64,000 nucleotides of DNA, taken from positions 2,542,001 through 2,606,000 of the forward strand of contig NC_014933.1 in NCBI RefSeq assembly GCF_000186225.1. The letters are read 5' to 3'. The notes under the pieces were generated by a model. The model searched no databases. It had not been told where the DNA came from and worked only from the letters and a program-made list of their open reading frames with translations. Below are positions 1 through 7,977 of this stretch, in pieces. Source of the stretch: Bacteroides helcogenes P 36-108 (GTDB lineage: Bacteria > Bacteroidota > Bacteroidia > Bacteroidales > Bacteroidaceae). Both the position numbers and the translations under genes were made by a program. Every line of letters starts with the position of its first letter. The first letter of the stretch is position 1.

Positions 1-1
1 C

Positions 2-1261
2 ATCAGTTGGGTGATACTGGATCCGGTGATTGTAGTAACATACGACCGCAACATACCTTTAGGATATGATGAAGACCGCCTTTGCCTCGTCTCACTGGCC
101 GCTTTGCAGCCCAATGCTCCCGGCTACGTGGCCGAAGCACAAGATTCCGCCTCTTTGGTGGACGGTTATCTGAGTCTGGTGCGCCATGCCAGAAGCTTTG
201 AAGGCGTGGAACTTGCCACTCCGGTTTTAGGCTTTTGTTACCCCAATTCGCAGGGAAACGGGAATACTTTTTACACGGCCGAGGGCGACACCGTGCCTCA
301 CCAAGTCATGTGGATGCAGTTCCTGCCGCATACGCACTTCTTCGAGACCTACGGCTTCCGTCCGGGCACGGGGCGTACACCCCAACAACTGTCCGACTAT
401 AGCTATACCCAGCAAGACATAGTCTTGACCGAGGATGCGGCATACGAGATTTTCGGCACGAAGGATGTGCAGGGAAAGCGTACCGTGAGCTATAGCCATG
501 GCGATACACTCTATAAAACAATTATCGGCACTTTGGGCTCTATCAAGGCGTATAGTGATTGGCGGCCTACGTCAGTAGCGTTTATCCCCACCTTGTCCAT
601 TGATGTGAGCGACATACCTAACTATGCCCAAATCCTGATACGGGTGAAGGAAGGAGTCAGCATGGAACGCTTCATGCACGACTTCCGTCCGTGGATGCTG
701 AAGGAGATGCGACGTGGCAATCTTTTCGCCCGTTGCACCAGTCCTTACAGTGACCTCATTGCAGATTTGGAGGCAGACAGTTCCGCCCCCGTTTATCGCC
801 GCAACCTGGCGATGGCGGTGTTCTTCTTCCTAAACCTTTGCTTGGGTGTCATCGGCACTTTCTGGTTGCAGACGCGTACCCGCCGCGAGGAAGTGGGCGT
901 GATGCTTTCTTTCGGAGCCACACCGCGGCACATTGTCTGCCAGTTGTTGGGTGAGGGGACGGTACTGACGGTACTTGCCTCGTTGACCGGTTTTCTCGTC
1001 TATCTGCAATATGCGCTGAAGGAGGGGCTGAACAACGGACTTGATTGGCACAACTCGGCGGTGACGGCTTGGACGTCGAACTTTGGAACAGCTTCGGTGG
1101 AGCCACTCGAAACATATTGGGTGAGTAGCTTTGCGCAGCATTTCAGTATTGTGTCGCTCGTCATTCTTATGATATTGTTGGTGGTAGTGCTTATCGGCAT
1201 CTATATCCCCGCCCGCAGCATCAGTCGCATACCGCCTACCGAGGCACTCCGTGACGAATAA
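2..1261 (+). CDS. FtsX/MacB-type ABC exporter permease, subtype B (5' end outside window)
   Basis: The frame is open from the first bases, so the true start and the first membrane segment probably lie left of the window; 419 residues are visible. What remains is a MacB-like periplasmic domain (residues 1-260) followed by an FtsX domain with three membrane segments. The first of these follows a stretch near nt 820 ending in a conserved 'GTFW' and an arginine-rich cytoplasmic loop. The C-terminus ends in 'PPTEALRDE', matching the 'PAEALHEE' ends of the permeases at 3358 and 6571. It therefore belongs to the same subtype as those two. Substrate is unknown. MacB-type exporters use periplasmic mechanotransmission rather than pumping through the membrane (family knowledge). 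Confidence 0.85.
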   Translation: MSWVILDPVIVVTYDRNIPLGYDEDRLCLVSLAALQPNAPGYVAEAQDSASLVDGYLSLVRHARSFEGVELATPVLGFCYPNSQGNGNTFYTAEGDTVPHQVMWMQFLPHTHFFETYGFRPGTGRTPQQLSDYSYTQQDIVLTEDAAYEIFGTKDVQGKRTVSYSHGDTLYKTIIGTLGSIKAYSDWRPTSVAFIPTLSIDVSDIPNYAQILIRVKEGVSMERFMHDFRPWMLKEMRRGNLFARCTSPYSDLIADLEADSSAPVYRRNLAMAVFFFLNLCLGVIGTFWLQTRTRREEVGVMLSFGATPRHIVCQLLGEGTVLTVLASLTGFLVYLQYALKEGLNNGLDWHNSAVTAWTSNFGTASVEPLETYWVSSFAQHFSIVSLVILMILLVVVLIGIYIPARSISRIPPTEALRDE

Positions 1262-1367
1262 GGTGGCCGAAAGCAGTAGAGTATTCATTTTCGGACATCT
1301 TGATATGATTTTAAAAGCCAAATGATCAGAAATAAAATTAGATAATAACAATTAAATACTTACCATT

Positions 1368-2033
1368 ATGATTAAGTTAACAGGCATCAACAAAATTTAT
1401 CGTACCAATGAGATTGAAACCATGGCATTGGAGAATGTAAACCTCGAAGTGAATAAGGGAGAGTTCCTCAGTATCATGGGACCTTCAGGTTGTGGCAAGT
1501 CCACATTGCTTAATATTATGGGTTTGCTGGATGCACCTACCAGTGGTACGATTGAAATAGCCGGAATCAAGGTGGAAGGGATGAAAGATAAGGAATTGGC
1601 CGCTTTCCGTAATCGGAAGTTAGGTTTTGTATTTCAGTCTTTCCACTTGATTAACTCACTGAATGTACTGGATAATGTGGAACTGCCCCTGCTGTACCGG
1701 AAAGTATCGGCCAAGGAGCGCCGTCGTCTGGCCGAAGAGGTATTACAAAAAGTAGGGCTGAGTCATCGTATGCGTCACATGCCTACACAGCTTTCCGGTG
1801 GTCAGTGCCAGCGTGTAGCCATCGCTCGTGCCATCATCGGCAATCCGGAGATAATACTCGCCGATGAACCTACCGGTAATTTGGATTCCAAGATGGGTGC
1901 GGAAGTCATGGATCTGTTGCATCAACTCAATAAAGAAGACGGACGTACCATTGTGATGGTAACTCATAATGAAGAACAAGCTAAACTGACTTCAAGGACT
2001 GTCCGCTTTTTCGACGGACGTCAGGTAGAGTAA
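1368..2033 (+). CDS. ABC transporter ATP-binding protein (LolD/MacB type)
   Basis: A 221-residue nucleotide-binding subunit of normal length for the LolD/MacB class. The Walker A motif GPSGCGKST is at residues 38-46, the Q-loop glutamine at about 90, the signature LSGGQ at 142-146, Walker B with 'ILADEPTGNLD' at about 163-173, and the H-loop histidine near 200. It is the only ATPase seen in this permease cluster and lies 34 bases before the permease at 2068. It most likely energises the neighbouring FtsX permeases. The 106-base gap upstream leaves room for its own promoter, but I see no clear consensus there. Confidence 0.95.
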   Translation: MIKLTGINKIYRTNEIETMALENVNLEVNKGEFLSIMGPSGCGKSTLLNIMGLLDAPTSGTIEIAGIKVEGMKDKELAAFRNRKLGFVFQSFHLINSLNVLDNVELPLLYRKVSAKERRRLAEEVLQKVGLSHRMRHMPTQLSGGQCQRVAIARAIIGNPEIILADEPTGNLDSKMGAEVMDLLHQLNKEDGRTIVMVTHNEEQAKLTSRTVRFFDGRQVE

Positions 2034-2067
2034 GTATCGTTTTAATTATTAATTATCTACTGAAAAA

Positions 2068-3342
2068 ATGAGAATTATAAGACAAGCCTTTTCCATTTTG
2101 AAGCTTAATCCGTTGTTGAGCACGATTTCCATATTGGGTACGGCTTTTGCCATTACCATGATTATGGCCGTCGTGATTACCTGGCAAACGAAGTATGCTG
2201 ATTTGGAACCTGAGGTGAACCGCAGCCGTTGCCTCTACTTTTCCGGTATGCACGTATATGACAAGGAAAAGAAAGGCAATGATAATTGGAGTAATCCTTC
2301 GGCGGCATTCATGAAAGAGTGCGTGCAGCCGGTGTCCGAAGTGGAACACTGCACGGCATTTACTGTAGCTGGTTTGTCGTTGGCTTCGTTGTCCGATGGC
2401 AGCAACCGGGTGAAAGTGGATGCCATGCAGACAGACCCCGGTTTCTGGAAAGTGTTCGGCATGCAGTTCCTTGCCGGACGCGGACTCTCTGAGGCCGACC
2501 GTGCGGGAAATAGCAAGGCGGTGGTGGTTTGCGCATCTGTAGCGCGGAAACTGTTTGGAAGCACGGAGGTAGTGGGGCAGGAATTCCTGCTGAACCGGGA
2601 ACTTGCACGCATCGTGGGAGTGGTGAAGGATGTTTCCGTCACTGCGAAGGATGCGTATGCACAAGTGTGGGGCATGTACAGTACCGACGAACTGAAAGTG
2701 ACCAATGCACGCAGCTATCTGGGCGGCATGCAGATTGCTGCACTGGCGCGTACACCCGATGATTTCCCTGCCATCCGGCAGGGCATAGCCAGGCAGGTGG
2801 AACGCGTCAATGCCGGATTGGGCGATAAGCAGATAGACATTATGGAGCAACCGGACAACATCGTGGCGCACGTCAACCATGTATGGGCCAATGTAGGACC
2901 GGATCTGACGATGCTCTATCTGCAATATGCCATAGCCTTGTTCATCATCCTGCTGGTTCCGTCGCTCAATCTGTGTGGTCTGAGCAACAGCCGCATGCAG
3001 CAACGCACTGCTGAATTGGGTGTGCGCAAGGCCTTTGGTGGAACTAAAGGTGTGCTTGTGCGGCAAATACTGAACGAAAATTTAGTCCTGACACTGTTAG
3101 GCGGATTTGTGGGATTTCTTTTCAGTTACCTGGCAGTATATGCCATGCGTATGTGGCTGTTCACCAACAGTCAGAATGTGGGTACGTCGGGCGAATTCAG
3201 CTTGAGCATGGGGGCGTTGTTCAGCCCTTGGGTGTTCTTGTTAGCATTTGCTTTCTGCGTGGTTATCAATCTGCTTAGCGCGGCACTGCCTGCATGGATG
3301 GCGGTACGACGCACGATCGTGGATTCTTTGAACGATAAATAG
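2068..3342 (+). CDS. FtsX/MacB-type ABC exporter permease, subtype A
   Basis: A 424-residue permease with one N-terminal membrane helix (residues 15-40), a MacB-like periplasmic domain (about 45-280) and a C-terminal FtsX domain with three helices. After the first helix it carries 'EPEVNRSR', shared with the permease at 5280 (EPEINRSR). The cytoplasmic loop reads 'TAELGVRKAFGGTKG', the usual FtsX contact with the ATPase. It ends 15 bases before a subtype B partner at 3358, so the two probably form a heterodimer in the inner membrane. Substrate unknown. Confidence 0.9.
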   Translation: MRIIRQAFSILKLNPLLSTISILGTAFAITMIMAVVITWQTKYADLEPEVNRSRCLYFSGMHVYDKEKKGNDNWSNPSAAFMKECVQPVSEVEHCTAFTVAGLSLASLSDGSNRVKVDAMQTDPGFWKVFGMQFLAGRGLSEADRAGNSKAVVVCASVARKLFGSTEVVGQEFLLNRELARIVGVVKDVSVTAKDAYAQVWGMYSTDELKVTNARSYLGGMQIAALARTPDDFPAIRQGIARQVERVNAGLGDKQIDIMEQPDNIVAHVNHVWANVGPDLTMLYLQYAIALFIILLVPSLNLCGLSNSRMQQRTAELGVRKAFGGTKGVLVRQILNENLVLTLLGGFVGFLFSYLAVYAMRMWLFTNSQNVGTSGEFSLSMGALFSPWVFLLAFAFCVVINLLSAALPAWMAVRRTIVDSLNDK

Positions 3343-3357
3343 AAGGAGGCATTTGAT

Positions 3358-4617
3358 ATGAAATTTACGATACATAACTTACGTATGATAATGGCACGCT
3401 TCAGCAGCAATGGCTGGGTGTTGGCAGAACTTTTCCTGGTATTCATAGTGATGTGGTTCCTTTGTGATTCGCTGGGCTGCATGAAATATACTTTCTACCG
3501 TCCGCTGGGCTACAATATCGAGCATGTTTATCAACTGTCCACCATTGTGGGCGGAGAGAGTCGGGACACAAGCCTGACTGCTGCCGACAAGTATCTGGGC
3601 ATACTGAAGAAATTGGAGCAAGAGCCTTCCGTAGAGGCGGCAGCCCTCTGTTACTGGAGTCTGCCGATGAGTGGTAGCAACAGTTACAGTTCGTTGGTGG
3701 TGCAAGACACTTCTTGGGTGCAAGGACGTTGTATCTATGCTACCGGAGGATATATGGATGTTTTCCGGATGAGTGATGATCCGCGCCACCCGTTCCGTGA
3801 CACTCCCGCAGGATGGAATAATGTGACACTGAGCAATGCCGCCTTTGAGCGTTTTCGCAAGAAGATGCCGGAGTTTTCGCAGGCTACACTGCTGGGCAAC
3901 GGTGATTCTGTCACGGTCATCAAGCAGATGGGGAAGACCGGTGCTTTCCGTTCTTACCGCTATGGAACCGATGCACCTTGGTTCTTCTATCACTTGGGAG
4001 AGAATATGATTAAGACTGAATTTACTGACAATTGGTCTCAGATTGTATTCCGTGTGAAGCGTGCCGCTGACGGACCTGATTATCGGGAGAAGTTCCTCCG
4101 CAAGATAGCGCCGAAACTGGACACTGATAATGCGTTTGTAGCCGATGCTGCTCCTTATACCGAACAGCAGTTGCAGTTTGAGGTGATGAATGGTGATACG
4201 GATAAGGTGAACAGTCAGACTGTGGTAGTGCTCTTCCTGTTGGTGAATGTGTTCTTAGGACTGATAGGTACTTTCTGGTTCCGCACTCGCCGCCGTCGTT
4301 CTGAAATAGCCCTGCGGATGGCTATGGGCAGCACGTGTGGCGGAGTGTTTCGCCTGCTGATAGGCGAGGGGCTGTTGCTGTTGGTATTGGTGACGTTGCC
4401 TGCCATGATTGTATGCTACAATGTGGGTGTGGCGGAATTTACCATTGGACGGACTTCTCTTATATCTACTTGGCCGGTGGAGTGGAGTGTGACGCGTTTT
4501 CTAATTGGATCGTTAGTGGCATGGGTGCTGATAGCGCTGATGGTGGTGACGGGAATATGGTTTCCGGCACGACAAGCCATGAGGATAGAACCGGCAGAGG
4601 CATTACATGAAGAATAG
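3358..4617 (+). CDS. FtsX/MacB-type ABC exporter permease, subtype B
   Basis: A 419-residue permease with the same layout as its neighbours: N-terminal helix, periplasmic domain, 'GLIGTFWFRTRRRRSEIALRM' loop region and C-terminal helices, ending in 'PAEALHEE'. The GTFW segment and the C-terminal motif mark it as subtype B together with the genes at 2 and 6571. It follows the subtype A gene at 2068 by 15 bases and is probably co-transcribed and co-assembled with it. Confidence 0.9.
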   Translation: MKFTIHNLRMIMARFSSNGWVLAELFLVFIVMWFLCDSLGCMKYTFYRPLGYNIEHVYQLSTIVGGESRDTSLTAADKYLGILKKLEQEPSVEAAALCYWSLPMSGSNSYSSLVVQDTSWVQGRCIYATGGYMDVFRMSDDPRHPFRDTPAGWNNVTLSNAAFERFRKKMPEFSQATLLGNGDSVTVIKQMGKTGAFRSYRYGTDAPWFFYHLGENMIKTEFTDNWSQIVFRVKRAADGPDYREKFLRKIAPKLDTDNAFVADAAPYTEQQLQFEVMNGDTDKVNSQTVVVLFLLVNVFLGLIGTFWFRTRRRRSEIALRMAMGSTCGGVFRLLIGEGLLLLVLVTLPAMIVCYNVGVAEFTIGRTSLISTWPVEWSVTRFLIGSLVAWVLIALMVVTGIWFPARQAMRIEPAEALHEE

Positions 4618-4661
4618 GATGAAAAGACAATAAAGTATTAACAATAAAAGAACAAAAGAAT

Positions 4662-5276
4662 ATGAATACTAATGTGATAGGTATAATCATTGCATTGCTG
4701 CTTGCATTTGCAGGGGGTGCGTTGGCACAAGATGCCAAAGTGAGTGAAATCCGTAAAGTAGATAATTTTTCATCCATAGAGGTGGTTTCGGTCGCTACGG
4801 TATATTTTACCCAAAGCGATACGTATTCTTTAAAGATTGAAGGCAAGGAGAAATATGTGAAGACCACCACTACTTCGGTGAGTAATGGTATCCTTACCAT
4901 CGGCATTAAGGATGGCGACAAAGAGGTACGCAACCGCAAGGAAGGTGTGACAATATACCTCACGGCTCCGGATTTGAAAAATGTGGAGTTTACCGGAGTG
5001 GGCAGTTTTAACTGTGAGAAGCCTTTGAAACTGAATGCAGTTAAGTTTCAGATAGAAGGAGTGGGCAAAGTGAATGTGAAGGATTTGACTTGCCGCACTC
5101 TGAAAGTGGAATTGGACGGAGTGGGCAAGGCAGCCATCAACGTAGATTGCGATTATCTTTCCGCCGATGTGGACGGTGTGGGTAGTGTGACTTTAAGTGG
5201 TACGGCCGGAAAAGCTGATATATCGAAAGATGGCATCGGCAGAGTGAATACCCGTAATCTGAAAGTAGGGCGTTGA
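4662..5276 (+). CDS. Secreted head-GIN domain (DUF2807) protein
   Basis: A 204-residue protein with an N-terminal signal peptide (hydrophobic residues 5-20, ending in a GGALAQ-type cleavage site). The rest is a repetitive beta-rich domain with recurring 'GVG' turns (VTGVGSF-like, EGVGKV, DGVGKA, DGVGSV, DGIGRV), typical of the putative auto-transporter adhesin head GIN domain. It should lie in the periplasm or on the outer membrane. It sits between two permease pairs and ends 3 bases before the next start codon, so it is tied to the exporter operon. It might be a cargo or accessory factor, but this is inferred from position only. Confidence 0.8.
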   Translation: MNTNVIGIIIALLLAFAGGALAQDAKVSEIRKVDNFSSIEVVSVATVYFTQSDTYSLKIEGKEKYVKTTTTSVSNGILTIGIKDGDKEVRNRKEGVTIYLTAPDLKNVEFTGVGSFNCEKPLKLNAVKFQIEGVGKVNVKDLTCRTLKVELDGVGKAAINVDCDYLSADVDGVGSVTLSGTAGKADISKDGIGRVNTRNLKVGR

Positions 5277-5279
5277 GTG

Positions 5280-6566
5280 ATGCGAATGATACGACTTTAT
5301 TTTCAACAATCCCTCTATCATTTGCGCGAGAATCCCGTCATCACTTGGGTTTCCGTGCTTGGTACGGCGCTTGCCATCTGCATGATAATGGTGCTCGTCA
5401 TCACTCTGCAAGTACGTATGGTGGACTGTGAGCCGGAGATTAACCGTTCACGTTCGCTCTATGTTTCTACTATGTCGGCCAAGCAGAAGGGGGAAAGCGA
5501 AGCTCACTCCGTCAACGGATACATGTCCGTGCAGACAGGGCGCGAATGCTTCAGGGCACTGGCCGATGCCGAAGCCGTCACGCTGACATCGTTGAGTGAG
5601 AAAGTGCGCGTGGCATTACCTGCAGGGGCAAAGATGACAGCCGACATGGTACAGACCGATGAGGATTTCTGGAAGATTTTCAGCTTCAGGTTTCTTTGCG
5701 GTGTGCCTTTTACAAAGACAGACTGTGACTCCGGACTTCCGCGTGCGGTAATCTCCGCCACTGTGGCACGTCGGATTTTCGGTCGGACAGATGTGGCAGG
5801 ACAGACGGTGCAACTGAATGCCGTGGACTATCTTGTCACCGGTGTGGTGGCCGATGTTTCCGTGCTTGCCACTTCGGCCTATGCACAGGTATGGGTTCCT
5901 TACAGCTCGAACGATGCCTCCACCATCTCTTGGCTTGGAGACACCATGGGCATGATGCATGCCATCATCCTTGCACATTCTGCGGCCGACTTTCCGGCTT
6001 TGCGCCGCGACGTGGAGACGCTGCGCCGCAAGTACAACGAGGGATTGGAAAAGATTGAAGTATTCTATCGCGGGCAGCCGGACGGACAGTTTGCCAATCT
6101 CTACCGCAAGTGGGGTGATACACTTGATACGACGGGTATCGTCAGGCGATATGTTCTTGTAGTGCTCATCCTTCTGCTGATACCTGCCATCAATCTCAGC
6201 AGCATGACACTGTCGAGGATGCGGAAGCGCATGACCGAAATAGGAGTGCGCAAGGCATTCGGGGCCACAGGTTTTGAACTGGTACGGCAGGTGTTCTTCG
6301 AGAATCTGTTGCTGACGCTGTTTGCCGGACTTTTAGGGCTTGTTCTGAGCTATGCAGCCACTTTCCTGCTGAACGGTTTTTTATTCGGCAACAGCACCAA
6401 TGCCTATCTCAACGGAGATACCGCCTTGACGGCAGGCATGCTCCTATCTCCCTGGGCTTTCATTGCCGCTTTCGGCTTCTGCCTGCTGATGAACCTGCTC
6501 AGTGCTGGTATTCCTGCCTGGCGTGCCTCGAAAATGAACATCTCGGATGCGATAAACCAACGATAG
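5280..6566 (+). CDS. FtsX/MacB-type ABC exporter permease, subtype A
   Basis: About 428 residues, close in sequence to the permease at 2068: 'EPEINRSRSLY' after the first helix, 'TEIGVRKAFGATG' in the cytoplasmic loop and a matching C-terminus. The frame also has a GTG at 5277, but the ATG at 5280 is the more natural start; another ATG lies at 5286. The gene begins just after the stop of the GIN-domain gene and is followed 4 bases later by a subtype B partner, so the A-B pair order is repeated. Confidence 0.9.
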   Translation: MRMIRLYFQQSLYHLRENPVITWVSVLGTALAICMIMVLVITLQVRMVDCEPEINRSRSLYVSTMSAKQKGESEAHSVNGYMSVQTGRECFRALADAEAVTLTSLSEKVRVALPAGAKMTADMVQTDEDFWKIFSFRFLCGVPFTKTDCDSGLPRAVISATVARRIFGRTDVAGQTVQLNAVDYLVTGVVADVSVLATSAYAQVWVPYSSNDASTISWLGDTMGMMHAIILAHSAADFPALRRDVETLRRKYNEGLEKIEVFYRGQPDGQFANLYRKWGDTLDTTGIVRRYVLVVLILLLIPAINLSSMTLSRMRKRMTEIGVRKAFGATGFELVRQVFFENLLLTLFAGLLGLVLSYAATFLLNGFLFGNSTNAYLNGDTALTAGMLLSPWAFIAAFGFCLLMNLLSAGIPAWRASKMNISDAINQR

Positions 6567-6570
6567 AATA

Positions 6571-7872
6571 ATGTCTCTTGAAAGAAGGATTTATAAAGAA
6601 CAAATGAATATGATGCTAAGACAGATAAGGAACGAATGGCACAGCAACTTCTTCCTGTTCATGGAATTGATGCTGGTGTTTGTCATATTGTGGTACATTG
6701 TGGACTGGACGCTGGTCACGCTTCATGTCTATCGCGCTCCGATGGGTTTTGACACGGAGCACTGTTATGATATTGCCGTCAGCAGGCTCAGTCCCAAGTC
6801 GGCACTCTATAACCCTGCACTGACTTCGGACGATGATATGGAACAGTTGGTGGAGATTGCCGGGCGCTTGCGCCATCGTCCCGGCATAGAGGCCGTGGCT
6901 CTTTCGCAAAACTGCTATCCTTACAATGAAGGAAGTAACGGTGTGGAGGTGGGTATAGACACCGTGTCGGTAAGTGTCCGTCATCTTTGGGTGGAGCCGG
7001 ATTTCTTCCGCCTTTTCCGTTACGGAGCTTCGGATGAAACCGGATATACCCGTATGGCGGCTGCCTTGCGTGAAGGCAAGCTGGTGGTTTCTTCTAACTT
7101 GATGAAGGAGGGACATCCTGAATTAGGCCTGAATGATGCTGCCTCGCTGCTGGGGCGTGAAGTGAAGCTTCTTAGTTTTGACAATGAACCTCGAACCATT
7201 GGTGCGGTCGGTATGCCGGTACGTCGGTCACATTTCAACACCATTTCGCAATGGGGAGGTCCGTACGCCGCTACTTACCTTGATCTGGCAAGGTTGAAGG
7301 AGTACGGTAATCCTCGCTACATCACCCTTAACGTTCGTGTCTCTCCCGATGCCGATCATGGTTTCGCCGATAAACTGATGGCCGATGCCGACCGTCTCTA
7401 TCAGACAGGTAACCTCTATCTGCTCAACGTCACCTCTCTCAATGAACATCGGGAGGCGTATGAATTGGAGGATATGAATGAGATGAAGACGCAGCTTTGC
7501 GTGCTGGGCTTTCTACTGATGAACATCTTTCTTGGAGTGATAGGCACGTTCTGGTTCCGCACACAGCAACGGCGTGGCGAAGTGGCTCTGCACATGGCTT
7601 TGGGCAGTAGTCGGAAGGCTGTTTTTTCACGGCTGATGGCCGAAGGAATGCTTCTTCTCACATTCTCGTCCATACCAGCCATTGTCATTGCTTTCAATGT
7701 GGGAGTGGCCGAACTGTTGGATGTCAGCAAGATAAATTTTACAGCCCTACGCTTCTTGCTTGCTGTTGCGGTCACTTGGCTGCTGATGGCGATGATGATT
7801 GCTGTCGGTATCTGCTATCCGGCAAGGCGTGCGATGAAGATACACCCTGCTGAGGCATTGCATGAAGAATAA
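6571..7872 (+). CDS. FtsX/MacB-type ABC exporter permease, subtype B
   Basis: A 433-residue permease that closely resembles the gene at 3358: 'FLGVIGTFWFRTQQRRGEVAL' in the loop region and a 'PAEALHEE' C-terminus. An alternative ATG at 6604 would give an N-terminus closer in length to the related gene at 3358. It is the last permease of the cluster. A 105-base gap with a promoter-like element separates it from the histidine kinase gene. Confidence 0.9.
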   Translation: MSLERRIYKEQMNMMLRQIRNEWHSNFFLFMELMLVFVILWYIVDWTLVTLHVYRAPMGFDTEHCYDIAVSRLSPKSALYNPALTSDDDMEQLVEIAGRLRHRPGIEAVALSQNCYPYNEGSNGVEVGIDTVSVSVRHLWVEPDFFRLFRYGASDETGYTRMAAALREGKLVVSSNLMKEGHPELGLNDAASLLGREVKLLSFDNEPRTIGAVGMPVRRSHFNTISQWGGPYAATYLDLARLKEYGNPRYITLNVRVSPDADHGFADKLMADADRLYQTGNLYLLNVTSLNEHREAYELEDMNEMKTQLCVLGFLLMNIFLGVIGTFWFRTQQRRGEVALHMALGSSRKAVFSRLMAEGMLLLTFSSIPAIVIAFNVGVAELLDVSKINFTALRFLLAVAVTWLLMAMMIAVGICYPARRAMKIHPAEALHEE

Positions 7873-7906
7873 GTTGATTTTTTTTAATATTTATTGAATA
7901 ATCTTC

Positions 7907-7936
7907 TTTGTTAAAAATTAAAACTTCTATCTTTGC
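7907..7936 (+). promoter_or_regulatory. Bacteroides-type promoter for the histidine kinase
   Basis: TTTG at 7907-7910 and TATCTTTGC at 7928-7936 match the -33 and -7 consensus of Bacteroides primary sigma factor promoters, with a 17-base spacer. It lies about 40 bases before the kinase start codon. Confidence 0.65.
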
Positions 7937-7977
7937 GAGCATAACGACCGACTTTTTATCGGCGAATAGCATCTACT

